A DNA stretch of 64,000 nucleotides, taken from the NCBI RefSeq assembly GCF_900537115.1, contig NZ_UNRG01000008.1:1-64000 (forward strand), given 5' to 3'. This stretch comes from Arthrobacter sp. Alg241-R88 (lineage in GTDB: Bacteria > Actinomycetota > Actinomycetes > Actinomycetales > Micrococcaceae). The notes below the pieces were generated by a model. The model was not told the origin of the DNA and made no database searches. It saw nothing but the letters and a program-made list of their open reading frames with translations. Position 1 is the stretch's first letter. The number at the start of each line of letters is the position of its first letter. Position numbers and translations under genes: made by a program. Below are positions 49,331 to 56,835 of this stretch, piece after piece.

Positions 49331-50110
49331 ATGAGTAATCCTCCCGTCCCGCCTCCCGTGCCCAACGATCCCGAGCAGGGCAACCAGCAGCCGCGCTACG
49401 GGGAAAACGCCCCGCAGTACGGACAGAACGCTCCCCAGTACGGGCAGAACCCGCCGCAGTACGGGCAGAACGCTCCACAGTACGGCCAGTCCGGCGCCCC
49501 GCAGTACGGGCAAAACACTCCACAGTATGGCCAGAACCCGCCGCAGGCTCCGGGCTTTGGCCAACAACCGTACGGTCAGCAGCCTTACGGCCAGTCCCCG
49601 TACGCGCAGTACCCTTCGGAGCAGCCGCAGCCCACGGGCAGCAACGGGGTGCCGCAGCTGGTCAACATCTCGTTCTGGCTGCTGATCGCCTCGGCCGCCA
49701 TCTTCGTCATCTCCATGCTCACCGGGCTCACCCAGCTGGACGATCCGGTATTCCGCCAGACCTTTGAGCAGCAGATGGAGGGCAGCGGAGCGGGCGTCAC
49801 GTACGAGGACATCAAGGGCGTCATCGCCGGCACCCTGGTGGTCTTCGCCATCCTCGGCGCAGGGCTCTACCTGCTGGTGGCCTTCTTTGTCCGCAAGGGC
49901 AAGAACTGGGCGCGCATCCTGGGAACCGTGTTCGCTGCCCTGTCCATCTTCGGCCTCTTCGGTCCTCCCAGCATTGGAACCATCGGCACCCTCCTGGGGA
50001 TCGCCGCCATCGTCCTGCTGTACCTGCCGGCGGCAGCCCCCTACTTCCGGAAGCAGCAGCCCTTCGCCAACCCTTACGGTGGCAGCATGGGCAACCCCTA
50101 CGGCCGGTAG
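49331..50110 (+). CDS. PQYGQ-repeat membrane protein
   Basis: The 259-residue protein begins with a Pro/Gln/Tyr-rich domain holding seven near-identical copies of a PQYGQN(A/P/T) unit (about residues 25-72), then QQPYGQ and SPYAQY units, followed by four membrane helices (about 105-240) with RKGKNWARILGTV between helices two and three. A short tail NPYGGSMGNPYGR ends it. ATG at 49331 follows AAAGGACA. Such tails are common on actinobacterial membrane proteins and may mediate condensates or cell-envelope interactions; role unknown. Confidence 0.82.
   Translation: MSNPPVPPPVPNDPEQGNQQPRYGENAPQYGQNAPQYGQNPPQYGQNAPQYGQSGAPQYGQNTPQYGQNPPQAPGFGQQPYGQQPYGQSPYAQYPSEQPQPTGSNGVPQLVNISFWLLIASAAIFVISMLTGLTQLDDPVFRQTFEQQMEGSGAGVTYEDIKGVIAGTLVVFAILGAGLYLLVAFFVRKGKNWARILGTVFAALSIFGLFGPPSIGTIGTLLGIAAIVLLYLPAAAPYFRKQQPFANPYGGSMGNPYGR
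49402..49545. repeat. 21-bp coding repeats (PQYGQN units)
   Basis: The DNA of the Gln/Tyr/Pro domain repeats a 21-24 bp unit around CAGTACGGGCAGAAC about seven times. Near-identity at DNA level suggests recent expansion or copy-number variation. Confidence 0.7.
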
Positions 50111-50122
50111 TTTTACGCACTT

Positions 50123-50142
50123 CCCACACCAGCGGGCGTGGG
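50123..50142. terminator. Weak hairpin between PQYGQ gene and rex
   Basis: CCCACACC (50123-50130) and GGCGTGGG (50135-50142) pair over 8 bp with one mismatch around a 4-base loop, between two convergent genes. Confidence 0.45.
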
Positions 50143-50163
50143 TCCCGGAACCGCCGGAGAAAT

Positions 50164-50868
50164 CTAGGCGGTCTGCCCCGGGGCCTGCGCCCGTTGTGCG
50201 TGGTAGGCCAGGATCTGCAGTTCAGTGGCCATGTCCACCTTGCGGAGGTTGACTCCCTCGGGCACCTGGAGCATCACGGGGGCGAAGCTCAGGACACTGC
50301 GGACGCCGGCGGCCACTACTCGGTCGCAGACATCCTGTGCCACGGCCGCCGGCAGCGCCAGCACCACCATGTTCGCTCCGGTCCGGTGCAGCACTGTTTC
50401 CAGGTCGGCAACATCGCTGACGCGCAGCCACCCCACCTCGTTGCCCACCACCATCTGGTCGGCGTCGAAAATGGCCACGACGTCGAACCCCCGGGATTCG
50501 AATCCGCCGTACCGTGCCAGGGCCTTGCCGAGGTTGCCGGCACCGACGATGGCGACCTTCCAGTCGTGGGTCAGCCCGAGTGCCGCAGCGATGTGGCGGC
50601 TCAGGTACTGCACTTCGTAGCCAACACCGCGGGTACCGTAGGAGCCCACGTGGGACAGGTCCTTGCGCAGTGTGGCGGAACTGACGCCTGAGGCTTCAGC
50701 GAGGGATTCGGAGGAAACGCGCTCCACTCCCTCGGCAAGCAGGGTGTTCAGGGCACGCAGATAGAGCGTCAGCCTGGCCACCGCTGCGGGCGGAATCTGC
50801 TTGGCTGGCGTGCCAGTAGTACCCGGAAGATCCGGGACAGCCTGGGGAGTCGAATCCAGCGAAGCCAC
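50164..50868 (-). CDS. rex: Redox-sensing transcriptional repressor Rex
   Basis: Rex represses respiratory and fermentative genes according to the NADH/NAD ratio. The 234-residue protein has an N-terminal winged helix (SSATLRKDLSHVGSYGTRGVGYEV) and a Rossmann domain with GAGNLGKALARYGGF. The GTG start at 50868 follows GAGGGAGG directly; a longer in-frame start lacks such a site. It precedes the cytochrome biogenesis block in a conserved actinobacterial arrangement. Confidence 0.93.
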   Translation of the reverse strand: MASLDSTPQAVPDLPGTTGTPAKQIPPAAVARLTLYLRALNTLLAEGVERVSSESLAEASGVSSATLRKDLSHVGSYGTRGVGYEVQYLSRHIAAALGLTHDWKVAIVGAGNLGKALARYGGFESRGFDVVAIFDADQMVVGNEVGWLRVSDVADLETVLHRTGANMVVLALPAAVAQDVCDRVVAAGVRSVLSFAPVMLQVPEGVNLRKVDMATELQILAYHAQRAQAPGQTA

Positions 50869-50972
50869 CAGCCCCTCCCTCGCATCGCGTTGTGACTCCA
50901 CTCTAGAGCCCTCCGGACGATGCCAACAAAGCAGCCGGCCACAAGGCACGCGCGGTCACTGGTGCTGCTCCC

Positions 50973-51227
50973 CTAATCTGCCATGGCCCGCTGAAGCACG
51001 CGTTCGAGCCGGATCTCATCGATCTTCCAGAAGTCGCGCTGCACGCCGTCCACCAGCACTACCGGGATTTCCTCGGCATAGCGGTCCCGCAGTTCCGGCT
51101 GGTGGTCCACCAGCTCTTCCGTCCACTCAAGGCCAAGCGAGGCGGTAACCCGGCCGACGGCGTCGCGCGCCTCTTCGCACAGGTGGCAGTCAGCTTTGGT
51201 GATCAGGACGACGTGCGGTGTTGCCAT
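50973..51227 (-). CDS. Glutaredoxin-like protein
   Basis: The 84-residue protein has a thioredoxin fold with redox motif ADCHLCEEA (CxxC) and cis-Pro segment EEIPVVLVDG. It is of the DUF836-like glutaredoxin type. It lies upstream of rex on the same strand and is divergent from the HAD phosphatase. Confidence 0.88.
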   Translation of the reverse strand: MATPHVVLITKADCHLCEEARDAVGRVTASLGLEWTEELVDHQPELRDRYAEEIPVVLVDGVQRDFWKIDEIRLERVLQRAMAD

Positions 51228-51304
51228 GGCTTAACCGTAGCCCCGTTGACTGTGCCCCGCGACGCCGACCGTGTCCACCGACTGGATTGACTAGACTCGA
51301 CACC

Positions 51305-52123
51305 ATGCCCGAGGAGAAGTACGTCGCCGTAGTCACCAAGCCGGTTGCGGCGCCGCAACCCGGCGAGGCGGCGTTCTTCGATGTGGACAACACCCTCATG
51401 CGCGGCGCCAGCCTCTTCCATGTTGCCCGCAAGATGCACCAGCGCGGAGCCTTCACCATGGGCCAGGCTGCCGGGTTCGCGTGGAAGCAGTTCAAGTTCG
51501 TGGCCCGCGGTGAAAACATGGACGACGTCCACGCTGTCCGGGACTCCGCGCTGACCCTGGCCGCAGGCATCACGGTGGACGACATCAAGGCCCTCGGCGA
51601 AGAGGTCTACGACGAGATGATCGCCTCACGGATCTGGCCGGGCGCCAAGGCGTTGGCCGAGCAGCACCTGCGGGTGGGCCGTCGGGTGTGGCTGGTCACT
51701 GCGACCCCCATAGAGGTGGCCACCGTGATCTCCACCCGGCTGGGACTCACGGGAGCGTTGGGGACTGTCGGGGAAATCTCGGAAGGCATGTACACAGGCC
51801 GCCTGGTGGGAGACATCCTGCACGGCTCCGCCAAAGCAGTGGCTGTCCAGGCAGTAGCGGATGCCGAGGAGCTGGACCTGAAGCGCTGCTGGGCCTACAG
51901 CGACTCCTTCAATGACATTCCACTGCTTACCCTGGTGGGCCATCCGGTGGCCATCAACCCGGACGCCCGCCTCCGCCGCCACGCCCGCGACAACAACTGG
52001 CCCGTCTACGACTTCCGGGCCGGCCGCCGCGCCGCCACCTTCGGCCTCAAGGCAGCCACCGCCGGCGGCGCCGTCTACGGACTCTGGAAAGGCTTCGCCC
52101 GCATCCGTGGCCCCCGGGCCTAA
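51305..52123 (+). CDS. HAD-IB family phosphatase (SerB-like)
   Basis: The 272-residue protein has HAD motif I FFDVDNTLMRGAS, a motif II-like Thr in VTATPIEVA, and motif III/IV CWAYSDSFNDIPLL. The helical cap (about 30-120) is of the HAD-IB type shared with phosphoserine phosphatase. The substrate is unknown. A Gly/Ala-rich C-terminal segment may be a membrane-associated helix. An earlier in-frame start would overlap the glutaredoxin gene and is rejected. Confidence 0.87.
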   Translation: MPEEKYVAVVTKPVAAPQPGEAAFFDVDNTLMRGASLFHVARKMHQRGAFTMGQAAGFAWKQFKFVARGENMDDVHAVRDSALTLAAGITVDDIKALGEEVYDEMIASRIWPGAKALAEQHLRVGRRVWLVTATPIEVATVISTRLGLTGALGTVGEISEGMYTGRLVGDILHGSAKAVAVQAVADAEELDLKRCWAYSDSFNDIPLLTLVGHPVAINPDARLRRHARDNNWPVYDFRAGRRAATFGLKAATAGGAVYGLWKGFARIRGPRA

Positions 52124-52173
52124 CGGGCGCGGGCATAGCGGGCACCAGGGCTTAACAGGCACCGGGCAAAACA

Positions 52174-52207
52174 AAATGCCCGCCACCTCGGAAGGCGACG
52201 GGCATTT
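52174..52207. terminator. Terminator between HAD phosphatase and bS22
   Basis: AAATGCCCG (52174-52182) pairs with CGGGCATTT (52199-52207) around 16 bases. On the minus strand the stem is followed by TTTTGTTTT, a good intrinsic terminator for bS22; on the plus strand it can end the phosphatase transcript. Confidence 0.8.
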
Positions 52208-52227
52208 CTACGCTGTTCGAAGTATCT

Positions 52228-52326
52228 CTACTTCTTGTTGCGGCGCTGGTGACGAGTCTTGCGAAGCAGCTTGCGGTGCTTCTTCTTGGCCATACGCTTG
52301 CGACGCTTCTTAATAACTGAACCCAC
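52228..52326 (-). CDS. bS22-type 32-residue ribosomal protein
   Basis: A 33-codon frame encodes GSVIKKRRKRMAKKKHRK and then LLRKTRHQRRNKK, preceded by the GTG start. This is the AURKAIP1/COX24-domain protein known in mycobacteria as bS22, a small basic ribosomal protein. GTG at 52326 follows AAGGAAC. It is too short for usual gene callers. The next gene upstream on the strand is a helix-turn-helix protein, the same pairing as mycobacterial Rv0500A-Rv0500B (from memory). Confidence 0.92.
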   Translation of the reverse strand: MGSVIKKRRKRMAKKKHRKLLRKTRHQRRNKK

Positions 52327-52516
52327 GAAAGTTCCTTACAAACTAGATGCAGTACCTGTCTGATGGAAAGTGTTCGTGGACAGAGCTACGAACTGAACAA
52401 CTGACAGATTCTTACAATGACGTAAAACGTTCCTTAACAGGGTACCGCTTATCCGGAGCCGCTTCTGACCGGTGCGGCTTCCACCGGCGAAAACACGGCG
52501 AATGCGACGAAAGGAC

Positions 52517-52729
52517 TCAGGCGGTTTCGGTGTGGCCGTCCACCACGGCACCCTTGAGGTACTGCTCAACGGCGGCTTCGGGTACCCGGTAGGAGCGGCC
52601 GAACCGCACTGCCGGCATCTCGCCGGAGTGGACCAGCCGGTAGACAGTCATTTTGGAGACGCGCATGACCTGGGCTACTTCTGCCACGGTCAGGAACTTC
52701 GCGTTGGAGAAGTTCTGTTCTGCCGACAT
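52517..52729 (-). CDS. Excisionase-fold helix-turn-helix protein
   Basis: The 70-residue protein has a MerR/excisionase winged helix: FLTVAEVAQVMRVSKMTVYR, then GEMPAVRFGRSYRVPEAAVEQYL. It is a stand-alone DNA-binding protein related to BldC-like regulators. ATG at 52729 follows AAAGGAAAATAGGG. Constant linkage with bS22 in actinobacteria suggests a housekeeping role rather than phage excision. Confidence 0.86.
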   Translation of the reverse strand: MSAEQNFSNAKFLTVAEVAQVMRVSKMTVYRLVHSGEMPAVRFGRSYRVPEAAVEQYLKGAVVDGHTETA

Positions 52730-52902
52730 TTCCCTATTTTCCTTTGCTGACGGATGGACAACAGTGACCCCAGGTACGTGCCAATGCGGTGTTCCGATGC
52801 TGAGCCATCCACCAACCACCTTCTAGATACTCTAGATGTTCCTGTGGCCAATGTGAAAGTAGTGCGGTCCCCCTATTTGCTCCCCCATTCCGCAGCGGGC
52901 GC

Positions 52903-54042
52903 CTACCTTCTGCGCTTGCGGGCGGAAGCGGCGAGCTGGTCCAGTACCGAGGCGGAAACGTCCCAGTCCATGCAGGCGTCCGTCACGCTCTGCCCGTACA
53001 CCAGCTCCGACCGGCCGGCCGCGTGCTCGGCGACATCGAGGTTCTGCGCGCCGCCCACCAGGAAGCTTTCCAGCATGACGCCGGCAATTGCCTGCGCGGA
53101 AGCGCCTCCATCCTCCAGCTGCGCCCCGATCTCCAGCGCCACTTCTGCCTGGCGGTGGTGGCTCTTTCCGCTGTTGGCGTGGCTGGCGTCAACGATGAGG
53201 CGCGGGTTCAGCTGCTTGCCGGCGAGCTTGGCTGTTGCAGCCTCGACGTCGGCAGCAGAGTAATTGGGCCCCTTGCGTCCGCCGCGGAGGATGACGTGGG
53301 TGTCAGGGTTTCCCGCGGTGGCCACGAGCGCGGCCCGGCCGTCGCCATCGATGCCAAGGAAGGCCTGGGCCGCCGCGGCAGCACCGCAGGCGTCGATGGC
53401 AACCTGGAGGTCGCCGTCGGTCCCGTTCTTGAATCCGATGGGCATGGAGAGGCCGGAGGCGAGCTGCCGGTGGATCTGGCTCTCGGTGGTGCGGGCCCCA
53501 ATGGCGCCCCAGGAGATGAGGTCTGCCATGTACTGCGGGCTGATGGGCTCAAGGAATTCGGTGGCGGTGGGGAGCCCGAGCGCGGTGACCTGCTGCAGGA
53601 AATGCCGTGCCGTGCGAAGGCCTGTCACCATGTCGTGGCTGCCGTCCAGTCTCGGATCGTTGATCAGGCCCTTCCAGCCCACTGTGGTGCGGGGCTTTTC
53701 GAAGTAGGCGCGCATCACGATCAGCAGGTCTTCCTTGTGCTTCTCCGCCTGGCTGACCAGCCGCCGCGCGTACTCCAGCCCGGCCTTGGGATCGTGGATG
53801 GAGCACGGCCCCACGATCACCAGCAGGCGGTCATCAACACCGTCCATGATGGCGCGGACTTCGTCACGCCCGCGTTCGACGACGTCCGCCACCCGGGCGT
53901 CCAGCGGCAGTTCCGCGATGAGTTCCTGCGGCGTGGGCAACGCAGTGAACTCGCTGACACGCAGGTTCGACGTCGATTTTGCTGCGGCTTCACCACGGGG
54001 GTTGCCGGCGGTGGCGTTTGCGGGGGCTGTTGCGGTGCTCAT
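52903..54042 (-). CDS. aroF: 3-deoxy-7-phosphoheptulonate (DAHP) synthase, class I
   Basis: This enzyme starts the shikimate pathway from PEP and erythrose 4-phosphate. The 379-residue protein is of the AroF/G/H type: LVIVGPCSIHDPKAGLEYA, RAYFEKPRTTVGWKGLINDP, IGARTTESQIHRQLASGLSM and DASHANSGKSHHRQ. An N-terminal extension of about 30 residues precedes the domain. Which aromatic amino acid inhibits it cannot be read. It is preceded by a leader peptide rich in aromatic codons, so its expression is probably controlled by aromatic supply. Confidence 0.93.
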   Translation of the reverse strand: MSTATAPANATAGNPRGEAAAKSTSNLRVSEFTALPTPQELIAELPLDARVADVVERGRDEVRAIMDGVDDRLLVIVGPCSIHDPKAGLEYARRLVSQAEKHKEDLLIVMRAYFEKPRTTVGWKGLINDPRLDGSHDMVTGLRTARHFLQQVTALGLPTATEFLEPISPQYMADLISWGAIGARTTESQIHRQLASGLSMPIGFKNGTDGDLQVAIDACGAAAAAQAFLGIDGDGRAALVATAGNPDTHVILRGGRKGPNYSAADVEAATAKLAGKQLNPRLIVDASHANSGKSHHRQAEVALEIGAQLEDGGASAQAIAGVMLESFLVGGAQNLDVAEHAAGRSELVYGQSVTDACMDWDVSASVLDQLAASARKRRR

Positions 54043-54104
54043 GTTCGGGTCCTGTTCCAGATGGGAAGCGGGCCCAGATCAGAACCCGCCGGAGAAACGG
54101 CGAA

Positions 54105-54187
54105 GGGCAGAGAATGATCTCTGCCCTGTTGGCTCTGAAGGAAAGTTGGATGCGTGTCAGTTAGACGCGGGCCCCTCCAGAGCCAAC
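54105..54187 (-). promoter_or_regulatory. Attenuator-like stems in the DAHP synthase leader
   Basis: On the minus-strand RNA, arm A (54187-54178, GTTGGCTCTG) pairs perfectly over 10 bp with arm B (54137-54128). Directly after arm B comes a perfect 9-bp hairpin (54126-54105, GGGCAGAGA arms, 4-base loop). Arm A overlaps the leader reading frame just after its aromatic codons, so a ribosome stalled there would free arm B. No T-run follows the hairpin, so control may be by Rho or at translation. Confidence 0.6.
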
Positions 54188-54216
54188 GAAAAATACGCAT
54201 ACCAACGGTTTGTCAT
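54157..54216 (-). CDS. Leader peptide of DAHP synthase (aromatic-codon attenuator)
   Basis: A 19-residue frame, MTNRWYAYFSLALEGPASN, starts at 54216 and ends with TGA at 54157, 115 bp before the DAHP synthase start. Residues 5-9 are Trp, Tyr, Ala, Tyr, Phe: four of five codons are for the pathway's three end products. Followed by alternative stems. A leader peptide (aroR) controls aroF in Corynebacterium glutamicum, as I recall, giving precedent. No strong ribosome site is visible before the ATG. A second overlapping frame from 54200 is less convincing. Confidence 0.7.
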   Translation of the reverse strand: MTNRWYAYFSLALEGPASN

Positions 54217-54256
54217 GTCATGAACCATAACCGCGGGCCGCCGTGGCCGCAAACTG

Positions 54257-55585
54257 TTACGTCGCATCCCGCGCCAGGCTTGCCACCAGCTCCGCGTGCT
54301 TCTGGTCGGTCAGGCGGTACCAGTACATGATCCCGACCGAGGCCAGCACCAGGGCCCCCGGCAGCAGCCCTGCCGCCGCCCTGATGGCGAGGGTGGCAGC
54401 ATCAGATTGCTCCGCGGTACCCGAAACGTAGCCGCCCCAAGCGAGTGAGAAGGCGACGACGGCGGCCCCGAATCCCATGCCGAGCTTCCGGGTGGCGGCC
54501 AGGAGCGCGTAATTGATTCCTTGGACCCGGACTCCCGTTTTCCACTCACCGTATTCCACGGTGTCTGCGATCAGGGCCCAGGTCACGATGCTGACGGACG
54601 CCGAAGCAAGGAGCCCCAGCACGAGGCCCGCCAGGCCGAGCAATGGCATGTCCGCGGGGGCCAGGAAGACCAGCGCTCCGCCCACCGCCCCGAATCCGCC
54701 GCCGACGCTGTAGACCGCCCGCTTGCCCCATCGGGCCACGGGAAGCGGCATCAGGACAGCCAGCGTCAGCGTGATCACCACTTGGGCTGCGGCCATGACG
54801 GGGAAGAGGTCCACACGGGACAGGACGTCCCGGAGGTAGTAGAACTGGGAGGCGCCGGTGGCAGAAGTTCCGGTGACGAAAAGGACGGAGCTCACGCACA
54901 GAATCACCAGCGGTGAGTTTGCCTTGAGCGCTGCCACACTCTGGCGAAGGGTGATTTTGGGGACGCTGCCGGGGACCTGCTCAACGCACACTATGCCCGT
55001 GAAGCAATAGAGCAGTGAGCCAACGACAGCGAAGGTAATCGTCAGCCAGGTGAAGATCTGCTGCATGTCCTGGCCGGCACCGAGGAGCGGTGCAATGAAA
55101 AAGCCAAGGGTCGCCCCCACCGACAGGCCGCCGATGGTTCGGGCACCACCGAGCCTGGCGCGTTCCTTCGCGTCCTGGGTCATAGCCCCCACCAGGCACC
55201 CGTAAGGCACATTGACCATGCTGTAGGCCACACACACCAGAGCGTAGGTGCAGTAGGCGTACAGCAGTTTCAGGGACGGGTCGACGTCCGGAACGTGGAA
55301 CACCGCCACGCTCAGCAACAGGGGAATGAAGCCGAACATCAGGAACGGGCGGAACTTTCCCCAGCGCTTGCTTGGCACACGGTCCACGATGCGGCCGGCC
55401 GCTATGTCGGTGAAGGCGTTAAAGACCCGCGCAACGAGCAGCAGTGTTCCTGCCGCCGCTGCGCCGATCCCCGCTACATCGGTGTAATAGACAAGCAGGA
55501 ACATGTTTCCGGTACTGATGATCATGCTGTTGGCCGCATCGCCGGCACCGTAGCCGAAAACGCTGAGCCTGCTGAGTTTCTTCAT
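54257..55585 (-). CDS. GPH-family sugar:cation symporter
   Basis: The 442-residue protein has about 12 membrane helices and fits the glycoside-pentoside-hexuronide family (MelB/XynP type): FGYGAGDAANSMI at the start, DIAAGRIVDRVPSKRWGKFRP in loop 2-3. It likely imports a disaccharide or acetylated oligosaccharide. ATG at 55585 follows AAGGA; an ATG 39 nt upstream is an alternative. It is downstream of the acetyl esterase gene by 54 nt and probably cotranscribed. Confidence 0.87.
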   Translation of the reverse strand: MKKLSRLSVFGYGAGDAANSMIISTGNMFLLVYYTDVAGIGAAAAGTLLLVARVFNAFTDIAAGRIVDRVPSKRWGKFRPFLMFGFIPLLLSVAVFHVPDVDPSLKLLYAYCTYALVCVAYSMVNVPYGCLVGAMTQDAKERARLGGARTIGGLSVGATLGFFIAPLLGAGQDMQQIFTWLTITFAVVGSLLYCFTGIVCVEQVPGSVPKITLRQSVAALKANSPLVILCVSSVLFVTGTSATGASQFYYLRDVLSRVDLFPVMAAAQVVITLTLAVLMPLPVARWGKRAVYSVGGGFGAVGGALVFLAPADMPLLGLAGLVLGLLASASVSIVTWALIADTVEYGEWKTGVRVQGINYALLAATRKLGMGFGAAVVAFSLAWGGYVSGTAEQSDAATLAIRAAAGLLPGALVLASVGIMYWYRLTDQKHAELVASLARDAT

Positions 55586-55639
55586 TGCTTCCTTGTCCGC
55601 CGGACCGAGAAACCGCTTTCTCATGCCCGCAGAAGAAAC

Positions 55640-56659
55640 TTACCCCAAAATTATGCGGAGAAACAGCAGCTGCCGGATCCAGTGGTGTTCCTGGCCGCCT
55701 TCGTGGTTGTTAAACCGGTAGACCTCGATCTCCTTGGCCGCTCCGGTGCCGGAAGAATCCGGGGTGCCGGAGCCGTAGGCATTGAAGCTGGCAAAGACGG
55801 TGGACGGCGGGCAGATATCGTCCATCTGGGCTGCGGAGTACAAGGCCGGTGCCGTGGCCCAGCGGGCGAGGTTGACGCCGTCGAAATAGCGGAGGACATC
55901 AAGCACGGGCTCGTAGCGGTCCCGGTGGCGTGCCAGGAACTGGGCGATCTCCGGGTACGGGCCGCGCGGCGTGATGTCGATGACACGGGGGAAGTCCTGC
56001 AGGAACGGAACGTCCGGCAGTGCGGCCACTACGCCGTCGAGCCTGCCCGCCGCCAGGCCTGCAGTGGCAACCACGATGCCGCCGCCCTGGCTGACGCCGG
56101 CCAGCACCACCTGTGCCGGGTCGATCTCCGGGTGGCTTTGGACCGCTTCCACGGCCCGGAAAGCGTCCACGTAGACCCGGCGGTAGTAGTAGTCTTCCCG
56201 GCTTGCGATGCCCCTGGTCATGAGGCCCGCATGGGCCACTTCTCCGGCGGAGGGATGCGGGTCGGGCGTCTCACCCAGGGTGCCGCCGTAGCCCTGGCCG
56301 CGGGTATCCATAATGAAGTGCGCGTAGCCTGCCTGCGCCCACTTCGTGTCCTGGTTGACCAGGCCCCGGCCGCCGGAGTAGCCCACATAATGCACCACTA
56401 CCGGCAACCTTGTTCCGGCGGCCCTGTTGGCAGGAAGGTGCAGCCAGCCCTTGATGGCGGCGCCCCCATAACCGGCGAACGTCACATCGAAGGTATCGAT
56501 GACCGACAGGTAGTTCTCCACCGGTTCAAAGGATGCATTCAACGGAAAGGCCCGGGCTTCGGCGATTGTGGTGTCCCAGAATTCGCGGAAGTCTTCCGGC
56601 GGCGTCATCTGGGACGTGTAGCCGCGGAGCTGGGCAAGCGGGAGGTCGAAGAGTGGCAT
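55640..56659 (-). CDS. CE7-family acetyl esterase (acetylxylan/cephalosporin C)
   Basis: The 339-residue alpha/beta hydrolase has nucleophile motif GVSQGGGIVVATAG, the CE7 hallmark DTRGQGYGGTLGETPDP, and a C-terminal NNHEGGQEHH with the catalytic His. It removes acetyl groups from xylo-oligosaccharides or similar sugars in the cytoplasm; no signal peptide. Paired with a GPH symporter, it suggests uptake and deacetylation of plant-wall fragments. Confidence 0.9.
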   Translation of the reverse strand: MPLFDLPLAQLRGYTSQMTPPEDFREFWDTTIAEARAFPLNASFEPVENYLSVIDTFDVTFAGYGGAAIKGWLHLPANRAAGTRLPVVVHYVGYSGGRGLVNQDTKWAQAGYAHFIMDTRGQGYGGTLGETPDPHPSAGEVAHAGLMTRGIASREDYYYRRVYVDAFRAVEAVQSHPEIDPAQVVLAGVSQGGGIVVATAGLAAGRLDGVVAALPDVPFLQDFPRVIDITPRGPYPEIAQFLARHRDRYEPVLDVLRYFDGVNLARWATAPALYSAAQMDDICPPSTVFASFNAYGSGTPDSSGTGAAKEIEVYRFNNHEGGQEHHWIRQLLFLRIILG

Positions 56660-56767
56660 GGGCTATCCGGTCCTGTCAGGTAGTGGGCATGGTCTACGGC
56701 ACTGCTTACAGGCCGGCGGGACACTTCTCGAAGATCTTAGGGGCCGCCGCACAGTCCCGACACGGCC

Positions 56768-56801
56768 GCATGACGCCGCGTTCAGCAACGTGGCGTCATG
56801 C
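56768..56801 (-). terminator. Terminator after rhaB
   Basis: GCATGACGCC (56768-56777) pairs perfectly with GGCGTCATGC (56792-56801) around 14 bases, 35 bp beyond the rhaB stop. It separates the rhamnose operon from the esterase-symporter unit. Confidence 0.7.
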
Positions 56802-56835
56802 GTCCGCGCATTGCGGATCTTTGCCTGCGCTGGAC

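Noticed and set aside
50880-50900. Rex autoregulatory operator
   Set aside because: Only one TTGTGA half-site is visible; no matching inverse half.
54039-54200. 53-residue leader frame overlapping the DAHP synthase start by ATGA
   Set aside because: It starts inside the 19-codon aromatic leader and its later codons are ordinary; the shorter frame fits an attenuator better, though the longer one is not excluded.
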